From positions 3,226,501-3,290,500 of the forward strand of contig OY848927.1 of NCBI GenBank assembly GCA_963693285.1: 64,000 nucleotides of DNA, in the 5' to 3' direction. Origin of the DNA: Xestospongia muta (Eukaryota; Porifera; Demospongiae; Haplosclerida; Petrosiidae). Position numbers and translations under genes: made by a program. Within the stretch, counting starts at the first letter, position 1. Each line of letters begins with the position of its first letter. The notes under the pieces were generated by a model. That model worked only from the letters and a program-made list of their open reading frames with translations. It ran no database searches and was not told where the DNA came from. Positions 52,481-64,000 of this stretch are shown here, one piece after another.

Positions 52481-54296
52481 TCAACTGGAACACGTGTACG
52501 TTGTTACACTTGTAAGACAAGTATCACACTCTATTGTACAGCACCAAACAAAGCGACAGTTACAGGATGTCTGCTGTACAGATGTATGGGTACTATATTC
52601 TCCATTACAACACAAATCTTCACAGGCTGCAAGCGAGTTCCCATTATCTTCATTGTCTGTCTTCAAATTTTGAGGAATACATTCACGACCTAGAGTGTAA
52701 TTTCGATTAGCAAGACAGTAATTCTTTGACCTCTTCATAAATACCAAGAGATCATTTGAAGGAGCTGTACGATCATTTCCAACCTGTCGTAAAGACGCTG
52801 GAGCTTCTCTGCTGACTTGAAGAGAAACTTTAACGGCATGATCATATTTGGTTTTCACTTCAGTACTGACTGTTTCCAAATCGGGAAGCTTGCGCCAGCA
52901 GGTTTTTGTAGCACATGATCCAGATATACCGTGACATTTACATTTTGTTTGCATGTTCATCCGTACAACCTGTAGAGCAAAAAGCATCCCATAAATAAAC
53001 AGTTTGTATAGTGGGTACACATCTACACTGTCATTAATTTCAGGATTTTACTTAAGGTTGTTTATTCTGTGGTTGGTTGTCACAGGCTTTGTTATTTGAA
53101 ATATGTCCATTTATTGTAGTAAAAAGTAACTAAACTAACGATGAGTGCGATTTCCTTGGCAACAAAGCATTCATAGTAACAAATGTCTGGTAACTGAGAG
53201 TGAGAATGTAACTCATTTCAACAGAGACATTCATGTTGTCTATAGCATTGTCTTTGTAATGCTTTGATATTTCTGAATATGATAGCTCTATAGACAACTT
53301 TTTCTCATGGATAATTATATCTTATTAGGTGGTACAAATATACTGAATGTAATAGGACCAGACATTGGGGCTGTATACATGGATGTAATGATTTATATAC
53401 AATATAAATGCATTTAAAAAAGTCTCACCTTTCTTCCAACTCCGTTGTTATGCAATTTCACCAAAGTCTGTCCCAATTGTTTCTCTGTTTTATTCTCAAT
53501 TCCTTCCGTTTCACGAGCATCAAGAAAACGACGAGCAAACATGTTTCCGAAGTCAACATCATCACTACATCCACCCCATTGCCACCCCTGTTGAGTTTGT
53601 TGTCCTTGAAGTCGAGTATCACATCCACAATCAGTAAGTGTACCATCTGAACAGGCTTTCGTAACTATGTGGACCATAAATGCAGATGTCATGGCATGAA
53701 CAAATGCTGTTTCTTTTGATACTATGAAAGAAAGGGAAGAAAGTATTTAATAATTGGCTTCCATTACACTAAATAAGTTGCACTATTTTGAGAATGTTGT
53801 TTCTATTATATGGATGATTTAGTACGATTAGTTCCCATAGTAACAAAAACTTACGCCTTCGCAGATCTGAAGATGATTCACCAAAAATTGGTGGAACAGT
53901 GCTAGTACAATTCCATCTATCATTCCTAAATTGATCAACACATTGCTCATAGAATACAGGAGGAATATCATTGAGAGTGGACATCACAGATGGGAATTCA
54001 ACACAGATATTTCGCTGAGCTTCATTAAGTCCTGGACTGTACTTGCAGATTAGTTCAGCTGAAAATGGAGTTGCTTCATCCACAGCAAATGAGATAAAGG
54101 CCCTATTATCAGGAGAGAGATATAATAATCTTTAGCATGGTTTAAGTTTCTATTAATTTTTTTACCCAATTGTTCCACCACTTCCAAGGCTAGTGGCTAC
54201 AGTATTCTCCATTTCTGCTGACACGTTTTGCAATGAAAATGCGAGTACTAGCAACAACCCAAAAACCAACATTATTGGCCTTGAGGGCATTAGCAT
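52481..54296 (-). CDS. Wnt ligand (386 aa)
   Basis: Four exons in frame: 54296-54166, 54102-53855, 53721-53429, 52969-52481. Residues 1 to about 27 are a signal peptide (MLVFGLLLVLAFSLQNVSA). Wnt hallmarks: CVDQFRNDRWNC, KETAFVHAMTSAF, CSDGTLTDCGCD, WGGCSDDVDFG, and the acylated-Ser loop CKCHGISGSCATKTCW. The Cys-rich C-terminal domain (DLCCNGEYSTHTSV, CNCRFVWCCTIECDTC) is complete. The Wnt should be secreted and lipid-modified, acting through Frizzled/LRP. Sponges have only a few Wnt genes with unclear orthology to bilaterian subfamilies, so I give no subtype. Intron 1 is 63 bp; the third (52970-53428) is the longest and shows nothing coding. Confidence 0.93.
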
Positions 54297-54332
54297 GTAT
54301 GTGCCTTGCCAGTGGTATCATTGGAGTACAAT

Positions 54333-54341
54333 CTTTTTATA
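54333..54341 (-). promoter_or_regulatory. TATA box of Wnt gene
   Basis: TATAAAAAG on the minus strand, about 37-45 bp upstream of the Wnt ATG. That would leave a 5' UTR of only about 10 bases if initiation is at the usual distance. This is one of two clear TATA boxes next to a gene start in the window. Confidence 0.45.
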
Positions 54342-54930
54342 CTCTTCGTTGTGAGCAAGAGATCAACTTCTATACCACGCCTTGCTAACCGCGTACTGAT
54401 AAACCACAGTCTTCTTTGGTTTTTGATTTTAGAATTTTCAATTTTGTATTATATATCATTATTATAATACAATATCTATATTATATATATATATGTCTTA
54501 CCATGCAAGAAGTAAGAACTTTCCAAATTGTAGCACAGCACTTGTTGTCCGATACATTGTCTTGTTTTCTCCAATTTTTGTATAATTATATTATATTAAT
54601 ATATTATTATATTCGTTTGCAGCAAGTTCTGTTTAACTTTTCTCTTCACAGGAATGGTTAGAGTTTTATTGTTTTAAATCTCGAGCAGTACTGCGTCAAC
54701 AGAGCAGATTTTTGATGCAACCTCAATTCTCACTGGACACTTGAGTGCTTCTCCCTGTTTATAAACACAACAGAGCTCCACCATGTCATCAGTGATCACC
54801 CACGCTTCGGTACAGCTTGCTTACGTGCTAATTATATTCATCAATGTTACTATACAAACAAAATTGTTATTCCAAGTTCCTACCAACTCAACGTAAAATA
54901 TCAATTAAATTTGTACTATCCCTTAGTGCT
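54342..54930. other. Intergenic region upstream of Wnt
   Basis: No coding exon recognised. Short AT-rich runs are near 54470-54495 and 54585-54615. It may hold Wnt regulatory DNA, but no motif supports a specific claim. Confidence 0.4.
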
Positions 54931-55436
54931 AACATAAAGTTTCAGTACGCTAGAGGTCAGTTTATTAGATTTTGTAGGTAACACAGGACAACCTTCATTG
55001 AGAGTAGGAATGAAGAGTTGGTTAAAACAAGCTTTTTGAACAGGTTCATTTAAAATTGTATAACATATGTAGGAAAAAATGATAGGAATGAGCAGACATC
55101 AAAAACATTATAAACTGTGCATATGTTCCAAGAACACAGCTGTACTTAATTTGATACTACAAGTATCATGTAGTGCCAAACTATATTAATATGACTTAAT
55201 TATATTGATGAAGGAAGGGAAGTCAATTAAGTTTTACTATGACAACTAGCCAGCAATCCTGATGACAGCTGAGTAACTATACCACTTCAAGAGTGTGATC
55301 AATTGTTTAAGATTACTTTACTATGCAAGTTATTGTAAGTGCATGGAGACGATAGTAATTGGCTTCTGTTAAATATTTTGGAAGTGAATAAAGAGGATAA
55401 CAATTGGCTTCATTTAAATATTTCAAAGAGTGGTGT

Positions 55437-55634
55437 GTTATCTCAACATAGCATGTGCATAAGGTATCTTAATGGAAGAAACCACTAATCGAATGCTTTC
55501 ACGTTATCTTAACATAGCACGTGCATAAGATATCTTAATGGAAGAAACCACTAATCGAATGCTTTCACGTTATCTTAACATAGCACGTGCATAAGATATC
55601 TTAATGGAAGAAACCACTAATCGAATGCTTTCAC
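55437..55634. repeat. 66-bp tandem repeat, 3 units
   Basis: Units start at 55437, 55503 and 55569. Units 2 and 3 are identical to the last bases and unit 1 differs at a few positions. Each carries GCRYGTGC (GCACGTGC in units 2-3, a perfect palindrome with a CACGTG core). Not coding. Confidence 0.95.
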
Positions 55635-57357
55635 ATTAATTAGTCCAATTACTCTATACCTGAACTAAACGTAGGATCTCTTTCCGTCTTGTTTATTATA
55701 TTACTACTTTATTATGGTCAACAAATAGATCATACAATTCAAAGTGTGAGATCGTTGCCAATGTAGATTCCACAATAGGAAGAGTCTATTATACTGAAGC
55801 CAGAGACGCTAACATATAGCAACATGATGTAACCATTGCATTGAGACATTTTTCTAAGTAAGGATACAGATGAGACATTGTACTTTTAAGGTTTGATAAC
55901 ATAACTAGTCAAAAGATCTAGTTCAGTCCTCTTAGTGGTCATTTAGAAACCCATCAAAGAGATATGTTATCTTTTCTGCCTGGGAAGAGGAGGATCAACT
56001 ATTAAGTGGCATTCCTCACTTTAATTTTCAAACTTCAATTATGACAAACTTCAAAAGGAGATTGCTTTGGTGTTAGACATTAGAACATTTTTGACTACAA
56101 AGGTTGCAATAGTCAAAATGACACTGATTGGTCTAAAACCTTGAACTTCAATAGTTCTCACATTACAACCATTGGATGTAAACCTTATCATTTAAAACAC
56201 ATCATGAGTAGACCATAATTTCCTATAGTCATACCCATAGGTTGTACTGTACTGTCTAGTCCAGCCTCCTTCTCTAGGAATGAATTACTTACATAAATGT
56301 AACTAAGGCTTGTGGGTTTGTGTTAACCAGGTGACACACTAAATTTGAGCCTGGTGTCCACTATTTGACTATAGAACACATCAAAAATAATTACCATTAA
56401 CTTAGAGACATGAAAACTACAGCTTGAACCACAGAATCCCAGTAATATCCATATCCATAGCAACAGGTGTATCCATGCCGACACCAGTAGTTACATGTTT
56501 ATAGAACATGCCATACCAGTACCAAGATGGGATAGTCCACAAGTTAACTGGTAAACTAAGATATTCTGGAGATCACATGGGTCTATAATAATAAGATTTA
56601 CAACTGAGATATAAAGAATGATAAATATATGTTATAACCTTTAGTCAGCGATGATTTTATTCCTGGCAACAAACCCTTCAGATGTATCTTTGTGAATAAA
56701 TTGTTCAGACACATATCTGATTTGACTGTAGCCAAAAAAGTTGGTCTAATATGAACAAAGACAAAACAAAAGAGTATGTGTGTGCGTGTACGTCAATGTG
56801 AATAACCACAAAACTGTCTAATGAAACAATTAGTAAAACAAGGTTATATTGTAAAGAATGCCCAGTGAGTTAAGACTCGAGTAGTTAGAGATAAACAAAC
56901 TTAACTACATGAAGACTGTCATTTTCAGACAGATTCAAATGCTCAAGACACATCAATAATAGATAATTTGTGCAAATGTTTCCTTAATGAGGTGATCACC
57001 AAGGCCACCAATGAGTTAAATTAATTATGATGGAGACATTATTCATGCACCCCAAAAACAGAAGGCTACAAAGGAAAGAATGCAACACACCTAATTTCAT
57101 ATGTGTCAGACTAAGTCTTGTCAGCACCGTCTCCACAAGGTCATGTAAGGAGTCAGAACCTGTTGACAATCAGTCCACAAGTTGAATGGTGTTAGGATTA
57201 ATAGAATCCTTTTCATTTTACTCAATCTAATAATTATGTCATGTGTTTGAGCTGGAAGACATAAATCGAGTCTCACTTTCTTTTGGTAATCTTTAACTGT
57301 TAGTAAAACAATGGAATAATGACAAATCTCTTATAACAATGCATCAACAAAACATTG

Positions 57358-57413
57358 GTACAACAATAACTATAACTATAACTATATAGTTATAGTTATA
57401 GTTATTGTTGTAC
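57358..57413. repeat. Perfect 56-bp palindrome
   Basis: The arms read GTACAACAATAACTATAACT outward-in, and the second half is the exact reverse complement, with no loop (centre between 57385 and 57386). An outer pair (ATTGGTAC and GTACCAAT) follows with a small offset. It could be the tip of a hairpin element or a cruciform-prone site. Confidence 0.95.
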
Positions 57414-60400
57414 AATGTACCAATATATGCATGTGTGAAGAAGACACCAACATGCAACAATGATCTACATCATTATGTTATACTGGTCACTTTATTTTTA
57501 TAGGATTCTATTGTATTGTAGTTGCTAAGTCACACGTTCAAATGTCTAATTTACTCTATTGTTTACTTTAGAAGACATCCAACTAAATGGGATTCTACAG
57601 CATTCTCTTTGTTCTTTTGTACACACATAGTGTTCACAAGCTTTCAAGTGTACATTAGGAAGTGGTCAATGAGTAATTAGCACTCTTTATGTGGTTATGT
57701 AACATCACTAGCTGTCTCTCTTGGATACAGAGAAAGACTAACAATAAACATATAGGAAAGAATTTTATTACCTTAGTTTGTCATTTCTTTAGTGCTTTGA
57801 ATATGAGAGGTAATAGGGCCATACACACACACGTGCCACACACATGTGTATACATCACACAACATGACCAATCATCACTTAAGTATTATTCTCAGCAGGA
57901 AGCACTATGGTACTTATAATGGTTCAAGAATGCTAATATAATCAGTTTACTATAAAAAGCATTCACATATGATGAGAAAGTATGCATGTAGTGTAGGAGT
58001 TAATTGACTATTATCCTAAAGTGAATAGAAATCTACCTTCTCAGAAGCCAGGTCAAGTATATCAAAGCTAAGGATATTGTCACGTCATAGTCTGTACATG
58101 TACTACACAGTGTATGCAATTTGTGTGTGAACATAATTGCTATTAATAATGATGCTGTACTTAAATAGCTCATCATTATTAATTACCAGTAGAAGTAGAC
58201 AGTGTCAAGTAAATGATATCTCTTCAAGTAATTGTTGTCAAAATGTTCAAAGGAGACTTAAAACAAAGCTTGAATCATAAGTTGCTTTATAAAACCATAC
58301 AATGACTTGTTCTGACATAAGTAAATTTTCTCAAAGTCATAAATGTCTTAGCTTTGAGCGACTTTATTAATAAGTTAATTACTACAAAGACATAGACCAC
58401 AACCCACTCCCACTGTACTTTGTACAACTGACCATTATAAAGTAAAACATGGTTAACATTAGCACCATTATGGATCATCAAGTCCACCTCTTGAGACAGA
58501 CGAGTAAAAGTTTCTTCATTCAGTCCCAAATGAGGCTGAGATAAGTCATCCTCAATAACAGTTAGCTTTGTAAGGAGTTCATCAAGAGATTTATCTGGAG
58601 TTAATTCAGATACTAACTTCTTCAGTAGTCCTTTTGCTCATTCATAAACAGATTGGTCTAAAATTAAATTAATAATATACTATACCCAAACATAGAGTAT
58701 AAAATGGTTAGTTTATTAACTTTGTTTGTTAAACAAATAAATGTTTACATTTCACTTTAGGCTATTCTAAAATTAAATTATTCATAGTAATGTCATATCT
58801 AATTACTTCATAATGAACCAGTAATTACATTATATTATAATGCTTCATTATGTAATTAATCTATTTGCAATCTTTCCTTTTCAGACATAATACTAACAGC
58901 TATGATCCTTACTTAGTCCAAATAGAAACCTAGCTATGTGCATTTCTTGGATTGCGATATAATAAAATCTCACCACAAACCTGTTTCCCAAGCAAGATGA
59001 TCCTGAAATGAATCAAGTTGTGGTTTAAGAAGGGTATGATATTTGAGAGGTGCATTGCTGTCAAAGAATCTCCACCTAACAGTGACAAAGTTAGTGTTAA
59101 ATTGAGAGTACTAGATGGAGTTATGTCAGTATGATTGTATTTGCTGGTAGGGAATTTAATACCTCTACTATTAAGCACACCCACTAGACATGTAAGGATA
59201 TCTTCCTCAATTGATCTGTAGACACTTAAGGACTAAAGATCATAGTAGTAGGCAGTACATCACTTAATATATATACTTAACAGGTAGGCACATTAACATC
59301 AAAGCTCAGTATCAGGGTTGGGTCTATATTACTGGTATCCCAGCACAGTAAATGTGGGTTAAAAAGCATGTCTATGAATAAGGGGTATTGTAAACAACTG
59401 TTTGTCGAACGGTATCTTACATCCCTTTATCTGCCACTCCCTTCTTTGAAATCCTTTGTTTTGCAAACAAGCTTTCATCGTATGGTTCATACGAGGCTTC
59501 TTAAATTGATATTTACATTTTTTCTGTAACTCAAGCTATGAGTTCTAAAACGTGTATGTCAACATGGCTGTATCTATCCCAGAATTTTAAATCTAATAAT
59601 CAAAGACCCAAATGTCTTACGCGAAGGGTTAATCAAAAAAATGATTTAGAATGTTTAATAGTTTATAGTTACTGTTACTTTAGTGTATGACAGGAAAACG
59701 ATAAAAGCCGCAGAAATAAAAGAATGTTTTAGTATTGGGACAGCAGCTATTGCATATGGAGCATAAGGTTTGTGCACTTAGTTGGAAATAAAACCAAAGC
59801 TAATATGCCAGATGACCAAAGATATTACTCTGAAAGTACATGGATAAATGCTGTAGAGAGGAAAAAGCTTCTACCGAAAATCTTATATTTCTGTTGTTAG
59901 ATATAGTGTCGTTCCCTTTGATATTTAGTTCCCATTCCATTCCAGCTTATTAACCTATATTTGAACAACTACTTTGATTAACACCTTTAGAATAATGACA
60001 TAAAAGTTTGAATATAGACATTCTGGGATGTTGTTGTCGTGATATAATTATCATCTGTTATGGACTGAAAAACACTAGATTAGTAACTTATAAGAGCAAC
60101 ATCCTATAAATTAACATTTAATCATTTTATGATCATGGTTACATCAGTTGGGGCATACTGTGTAAAGTAATCCATTAGGAAATTAATTAATTCAGAAGGA
60201 GTGTAACTCCATCACTTTCTCTCCACCACCTAAACAATGGAGTGGTGTGTCATAAAACTCTACATGATCTAATCATACAGAACATTACTTTTATTATATG
60301 CCTACACTTAAGATTTAGGGGTGGAGCTTCACATATTAAAGTTACATGGCACATACTGCGAATTGTTTGTTTCAAACTTGATAAGGTATTTTAAAATGGT

Positions 60401-60519
60401 TAAAAAGCTAAATGGGGCATTGTAGTATCAGCATATAAAATTTGATTCAATTATGTTGCTCACCTTATTGTACAGGACCAATCTTTTCGACAAAGTGAAT
60501 TGTATCAATAACCCGTTCA

Positions 60520-60605
60520 TTGACAACTTGTTTGCTTGGTTCAAATGGTTTAGTCTATTCACCTGGTTCAACCTGTTCAACCTGTTTAATCTGTTTGATT
60601 GGTTA
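60520..60605. repeat. Degenerate 10-mer repeat (CTGGTTCAAC-like)
   Basis: About eight imperfect copies of CTGKTYAAYC-like words. No function suggested. Confidence 0.6.
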
Positions 60606-60737
60606 ACTGGTTCAAATAGCTAGAGGAAAACAGCACATAGAAGTAGATTATTACTAGATTATAATGATGATTTATGGAATGTCACTTAGCAAATACCAAG
60701 GTGATACCATTTAAATGCTACTTATAATCAATTTACA

Positions 60738-60804
60738 ATATATTATATTATATTATATTATATTATATTATATTATATTATATTATATTATATTATATTA
60801 TATT
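60738..60804. repeat. (TATAT)n-type pentanucleotide microsatellite
   Basis: About 13 copies of ATTAT/TATTA in pure array. Confidence 0.95.
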
Positions 60805-62535
60805 CATTAAAAAGACAGAGAGATTATTATGGTTGAGCCAGTAACAGGATCAACATATTAACACATTATTGAGGCACAATAAATGCACTAGTTCACAAGG
60901 CATGTATGTAAAGAAAATATATTTATGAGATCATAATGCAATAAATCACGAGCATGTTAACAATGTAGAAAGAAGCCAGTGTTGAAAGCAGTGCATCCAT
61001 TAATGACTGTTTCACTTGAAGATTAAGACTGCTTTGATCCTGTTAGCTGAGGGTGACTCTCATGGGTGCCCAGCCATGTAAAACCGATGTTTAAAGAATA
61101 CTATGTCTTAATTGTTTGCTGAATCATGCACCAACAGTATGTGAATTAGACATCACACTAACACAAGATGGCTTCAACCATTCTCTGTATATGTACAGAC
61201 AAACAGATTTACTTTTAACAAAATTATAACTAATCCCAATTAACACACTATATAAAGACATGGGATTTAAAACATTTAATGATTTACAAAACAATAATTA
61301 ACTGGCAGCGCTGACAACATATGCAAATTAATTATCTATTTAGTAAAGGCAAGAAACTTACTGTTATAGTGTAGCCTCTCTCTACAGTGTCCCTCTAGGA
61401 TTGTCCTTAATACAAAGGGTTGAACAGTATTACTGTGGGACCAGAAAAGTATCCTGAATATAGAGGGAGGTTGAGAGTACTTTATATGAGAGGTTCCATT
61501 ATAGTTGATGAGTACATTGTCTAACTGGGTCAATAAACTCTTTAGTTGTGAAACTAATATTTTATAAAAATGAAGTATTCAATAAAATTAACCTACAAAA
61601 ATTTATCCCAGTATACTCCAATATGTGACATTGCGTATGTACATAAGACATAATGATCTACATTCCATCATCCTAATTAAGATGTTCCATATATATTACA
61701 GCTTCAATTTGTTTGTTTTGTGCCTCATCCATCTTATTATGTCATTTGTCCCTCTGTTGATCATATCAGTCCATCCATCCACCCACCTTTATATAATTAC
61801 CTTAGATATTCATATTGTTGTCTGTAACATCCAATTGCTGGTCAGCATAACACCTGTAATTCAGTCATAATATACACCATACATTGTTGTAAATTATAAC
61901 ACTTACTTCAATTGTAACTTCTAACAATCTTAGTTGTGACTTCAAGAGTATTTTAAATTTTAAAATAAAGAGTTATTGGATTTATGAATTTTGAGATATT
62001 ATTTAAACTGGAGGGTTAAACATTTAAGGGAGGCCACTGTAATAGACTATATCAAAACAATGCATTATATGGATTCAAAGCCCTACGCTATATATGTACA
62101 CTATGGTAACTGGAAGACTTAATTTAATAATTATAATTCTTTGATATGGCATGAGGATTACAAATAATCACTTTAAAGATTATAAATCAGTTCCTCAAAG
62201 CTTGTTTCAAGAAAAAAGTATGGAAGTGACCAGTAATGGCTGTTTACCTACATTATGTATCTTAGTCTAAACAAATCTTAATACCTAATACATTACTCAG
62301 TTTATAATTTTGTGTTCCTTCTAAAAAGATTATAATGACGAAGTTATAAAGTAGGAATTTAGTGTCTGTTACTAACATTTAAAATTTAGGGGTGCTGATC
62401 AGTACAAATTATGAGCTTCCAGACAGATCTGTTAACTATAAAGCATTCCATTGCCAATTAAAATAAAATAGCAAATGAATACATATTTTAATTGTCATCA
62501 CATTTATAGTAACTTATTATTATCTCAACTACAAT

Positions 62536-62548
62536 CTCTCTCTCTCTC

Positions 62549-62581
<33 letters not shown>

Positions 62582-62582
62582 T
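62536..62582. repeat. (CT)n(TA)n microsatellite
   Basis: A short CT run followed by TA repeats in non-coding DNA. Confidence 0.9.
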
Positions 62583-63089
62583 GCATTTATTATTTAATTT
62601 TAACAAAAATTAACAATTACTGTCTTCTAAGAATTAATATTACTTTAATTCCATGAAATAGACATTACAATTATAACTGTTTTCTTCAGATTCTCTAGAC
62701 ACAGCCAACATTCTGTGCTATTTCATTTTTCCTTCCTCCTGACGCCTTCATTCTCCACATGAAATCATACAAAAGGTGTGGCTGAAATCATGACTTTTAC
62801 AATTGGACTATAGTATGCAGGCCTAAAATGTTAGCATCCTGTAATGCGTGACTTATATACGTTAAACAGAAACTTCATTGTCTGCACTCATTACCTTTAG
62901 TGATGATGTTAGCTAGAAACTTCTACCAAGTAAAGTCTATTTAAATTTCACCTACTCTTGCATGTTATTATGTCAAATTAATCATAAAGCTAAACCACAC
63001 TTTAATGTTTTAGAAACAAAACTTGTGTCAATATACAATTACAGATTACATGTGCATGCAGTCATAGTGGAATGACACTGGCTAGTGTT

Positions 63090-64000
63090 TCATTTTAATA
63101 TATTCTTCAACTGCAGGTACTTGATATATCTTTCCATGTATCCCTCATTGCTTGCATTAAGATAAATACCAACAGGTTCCAATATACTAGAAGTCAGTTT
63201 GTTACTAATAGTAGGTCTTATAGGTGACATGGGATGACTTCCTTGAGAGAGTAAGAGATGGAGAGCTAAAACAGGAACATAATCAGTAGTTTTTGCTAGG
63301 TTGATAAGAATAAGTAAAAAATCTTTGTGTTTTCTGACTCAGGAACATTGGGGTAGTATTTACTTCTAACATTAACAAGTCTTACCTATAGGATGTACTG
63401 ATCCAGTCTTCTCTAAGTACTGAGTTAACTGCATAAATGTAACTGTGCCTAGTGGGTTAGTGTTAACCAAATGATACACTAAATTTGAGTCTGATGTCCA
63501 TTGTTTAACTTGTGTATTGTTAATATTATTTGTGTTACTAGTTCAACTATATAACTCACAGTAATTTAGAGACAAGTAAACTATAGCTTGAGACACAGTA
63601 TCTACAGCAACAATATCAGTCATCCCTTTATCCCATCCCATACCAGTAGGGTAACAACCAAGATGGGATAGTCCATAAACCATCTGGTAAAACCAGTCAT
63701 GCTGGTTTGAATGACCTGTTTTACTGTGAGCTCCAACAAGGCCAGGTCTAAGATATACAAATAATGATAACAAAGGTCAGGTATACTTGAGTGGAACCTT
63801 GATATATTGCCTTTAATAAATCCTTCAGATATAGCATTGAGAACAAGTTGTTCAGACACCTATTTTGTTTGACTGTAGCCTGAAAGTTGATCTAATCTAA
63901 GAAATGAAAAACCACAAGTTTATAGTTTGGAATTACATGTGTAAATGTTATCTCTCTTTATTTGGTGGTGTGTTCTCATTGACTGTCTCTGTTGGATACA
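63090..64000 (-). CDS. 3' end of NRPS-like thioester-reductase gene (continues right of window)
   Basis: Exons visible on the minus strand: about 63865-63800 (VSEQLVLNAISEGFIKGN), about 63750-63560 (GLVGAHSKTGHSNQHDWFYQ, TDIVAVDTVSQAIVYLSLN), about 63525-63389 (NLVYHLVNTNPLGTVTFMQL) and 63265-63090 (ending ILEPVGIYLN... with TGA 63090-63092). These are the C-terminal half of an extended SDR thioester reductase, of the kind that releases carrier-bound acids as aldehydes in NRPS-like, alpha-aminoadipate reductase and carboxylic-acid reductase proteins. All followed exons are open and joined by GT/AG. The start, carrier and adenylation domains would lie beyond 64000. Some exon ends are approximate. 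Confidence 0.65.

Larger units (their letters stand above)
54940..59215 (-). pseudogene. Decayed NRPS-like carrier/thioester-reductase gene
   Basis: Pieces in order on the minus strand: a carrier domain with the phosphopantetheine Ser (LLGGDSLTAMHLSNII, about 59130-58980), then the start of a thioester-reductase (extended SDR) domain (LTVIEDDLSQPHLGLNEE, EVDLMIHNGANVNHVLLYN, about 58640-58435). Matches to the 3' exons of the intact gene at the right edge then run from about 57700 to 54940. Those later pieces are broken: the counterpart of QWTSDSNLV begins with a stop, the Gln of FMQL is a stop, and the GLSHLG exon has frameshifts. No adenylation domain is visible upstream. The front exons may still look open because decay is recent or patchy. 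Confidence 0.6.
59216..63089. other. Long region without recognisable genes
   Basis: Short open frames here (for example 61336-61533 minus and 61625-61870 plus) lack homology signs, splice context or codon character. Contains a pentamer microsatellite (60738-60804), degenerate GGTTCAA-type repeats (60520-60605) and a CT/TA run (62536-62582). If the decayed reductase gene once had an adenylation domain it would have been here, but I cannot see it. Confidence 0.5.

Noticed and set aside
61336..61533. 65-aa minus-strand open frame
   Set aside because: No recognisable domain, no splice partners and low-complexity surroundings.

Overview
The window looks like nuclear DNA of a marine demosponge, most probably Amphimedon queenslandica or a close relative. 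That assignment is an inference. It rests on AT-rich sequence, very short GT-AG introns (many 45-90 bp), tightly packed metazoan genes, a Wnt ligand, TAF3, EMC3, ataxin-10 and the ciliary factor ZMYND10 together, and an expanded family of short FN3 receptors. All gene models were spliced by hand from the sequence; exon ends quoted are those that keep phase and GT/AG ends.

Layout. 1-14.3 kb (plus strand): an array of near-identical type I membrane receptors (signal peptide, two Cys-containing Ig-like modules, two FN3 modules, TM helix, short Tyr-containing tail). Three are complete (2398-4479, 7041-9167, 11067-13151), one is only a tail (1-499) and one is a broken 3' end (5626-5999). The array was shaped by one tandem duplication of about 8.65 kb that also copied part of a neighbouring kelch exon and a 1.23-kb TIR element. 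13.6-18.2 kb (minus): one gene encoding a pseudokinase, acidic/coiled linker, PDZ domain and kelch propeller. 18.5-21.8 kb (minus): ZMYND10. 22.0-23.7 kb (plus): mitochondrial acetyl-CoA acetyltransferase. 23.9-36.5 kb: two ubiquitin-activating enzyme E1 genes as a divergent inverted pair with an intronless SLC15/POT-like transporter between them. 36.9-38.4 kb (minus) EMC3, head-to-head with TAF3 (38.4-42.7 kb, plus).

42.9-49.3 kb (minus): three tandem HSD17B12-like 3-ketoacyl-CoA reductases with stray copies of a flanking exon and a 200-N assembly gap. 49.45-52.1 kb (plus): ataxin-10. 52.5-54.3 kb (minus): a Wnt gene with TATA box. 54.9-64 kb: mostly non-coding or decayed sequence with a broken NRPS-like carrier/thioester-reductase gene and, at the right edge, the intact 3' end of a second one.

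Genes mostly alternate head-to-head and tail-to-tail with gaps of 58-370 bp, so several promoters are probably shared. Long CT or CA tracts are common in introns and lie pyrimidine-side on the sense strand wherever I could check. The strongest candidates for something new are the receptor array with its tail variants and the pseudokinase-PDZ-kelch fusion.
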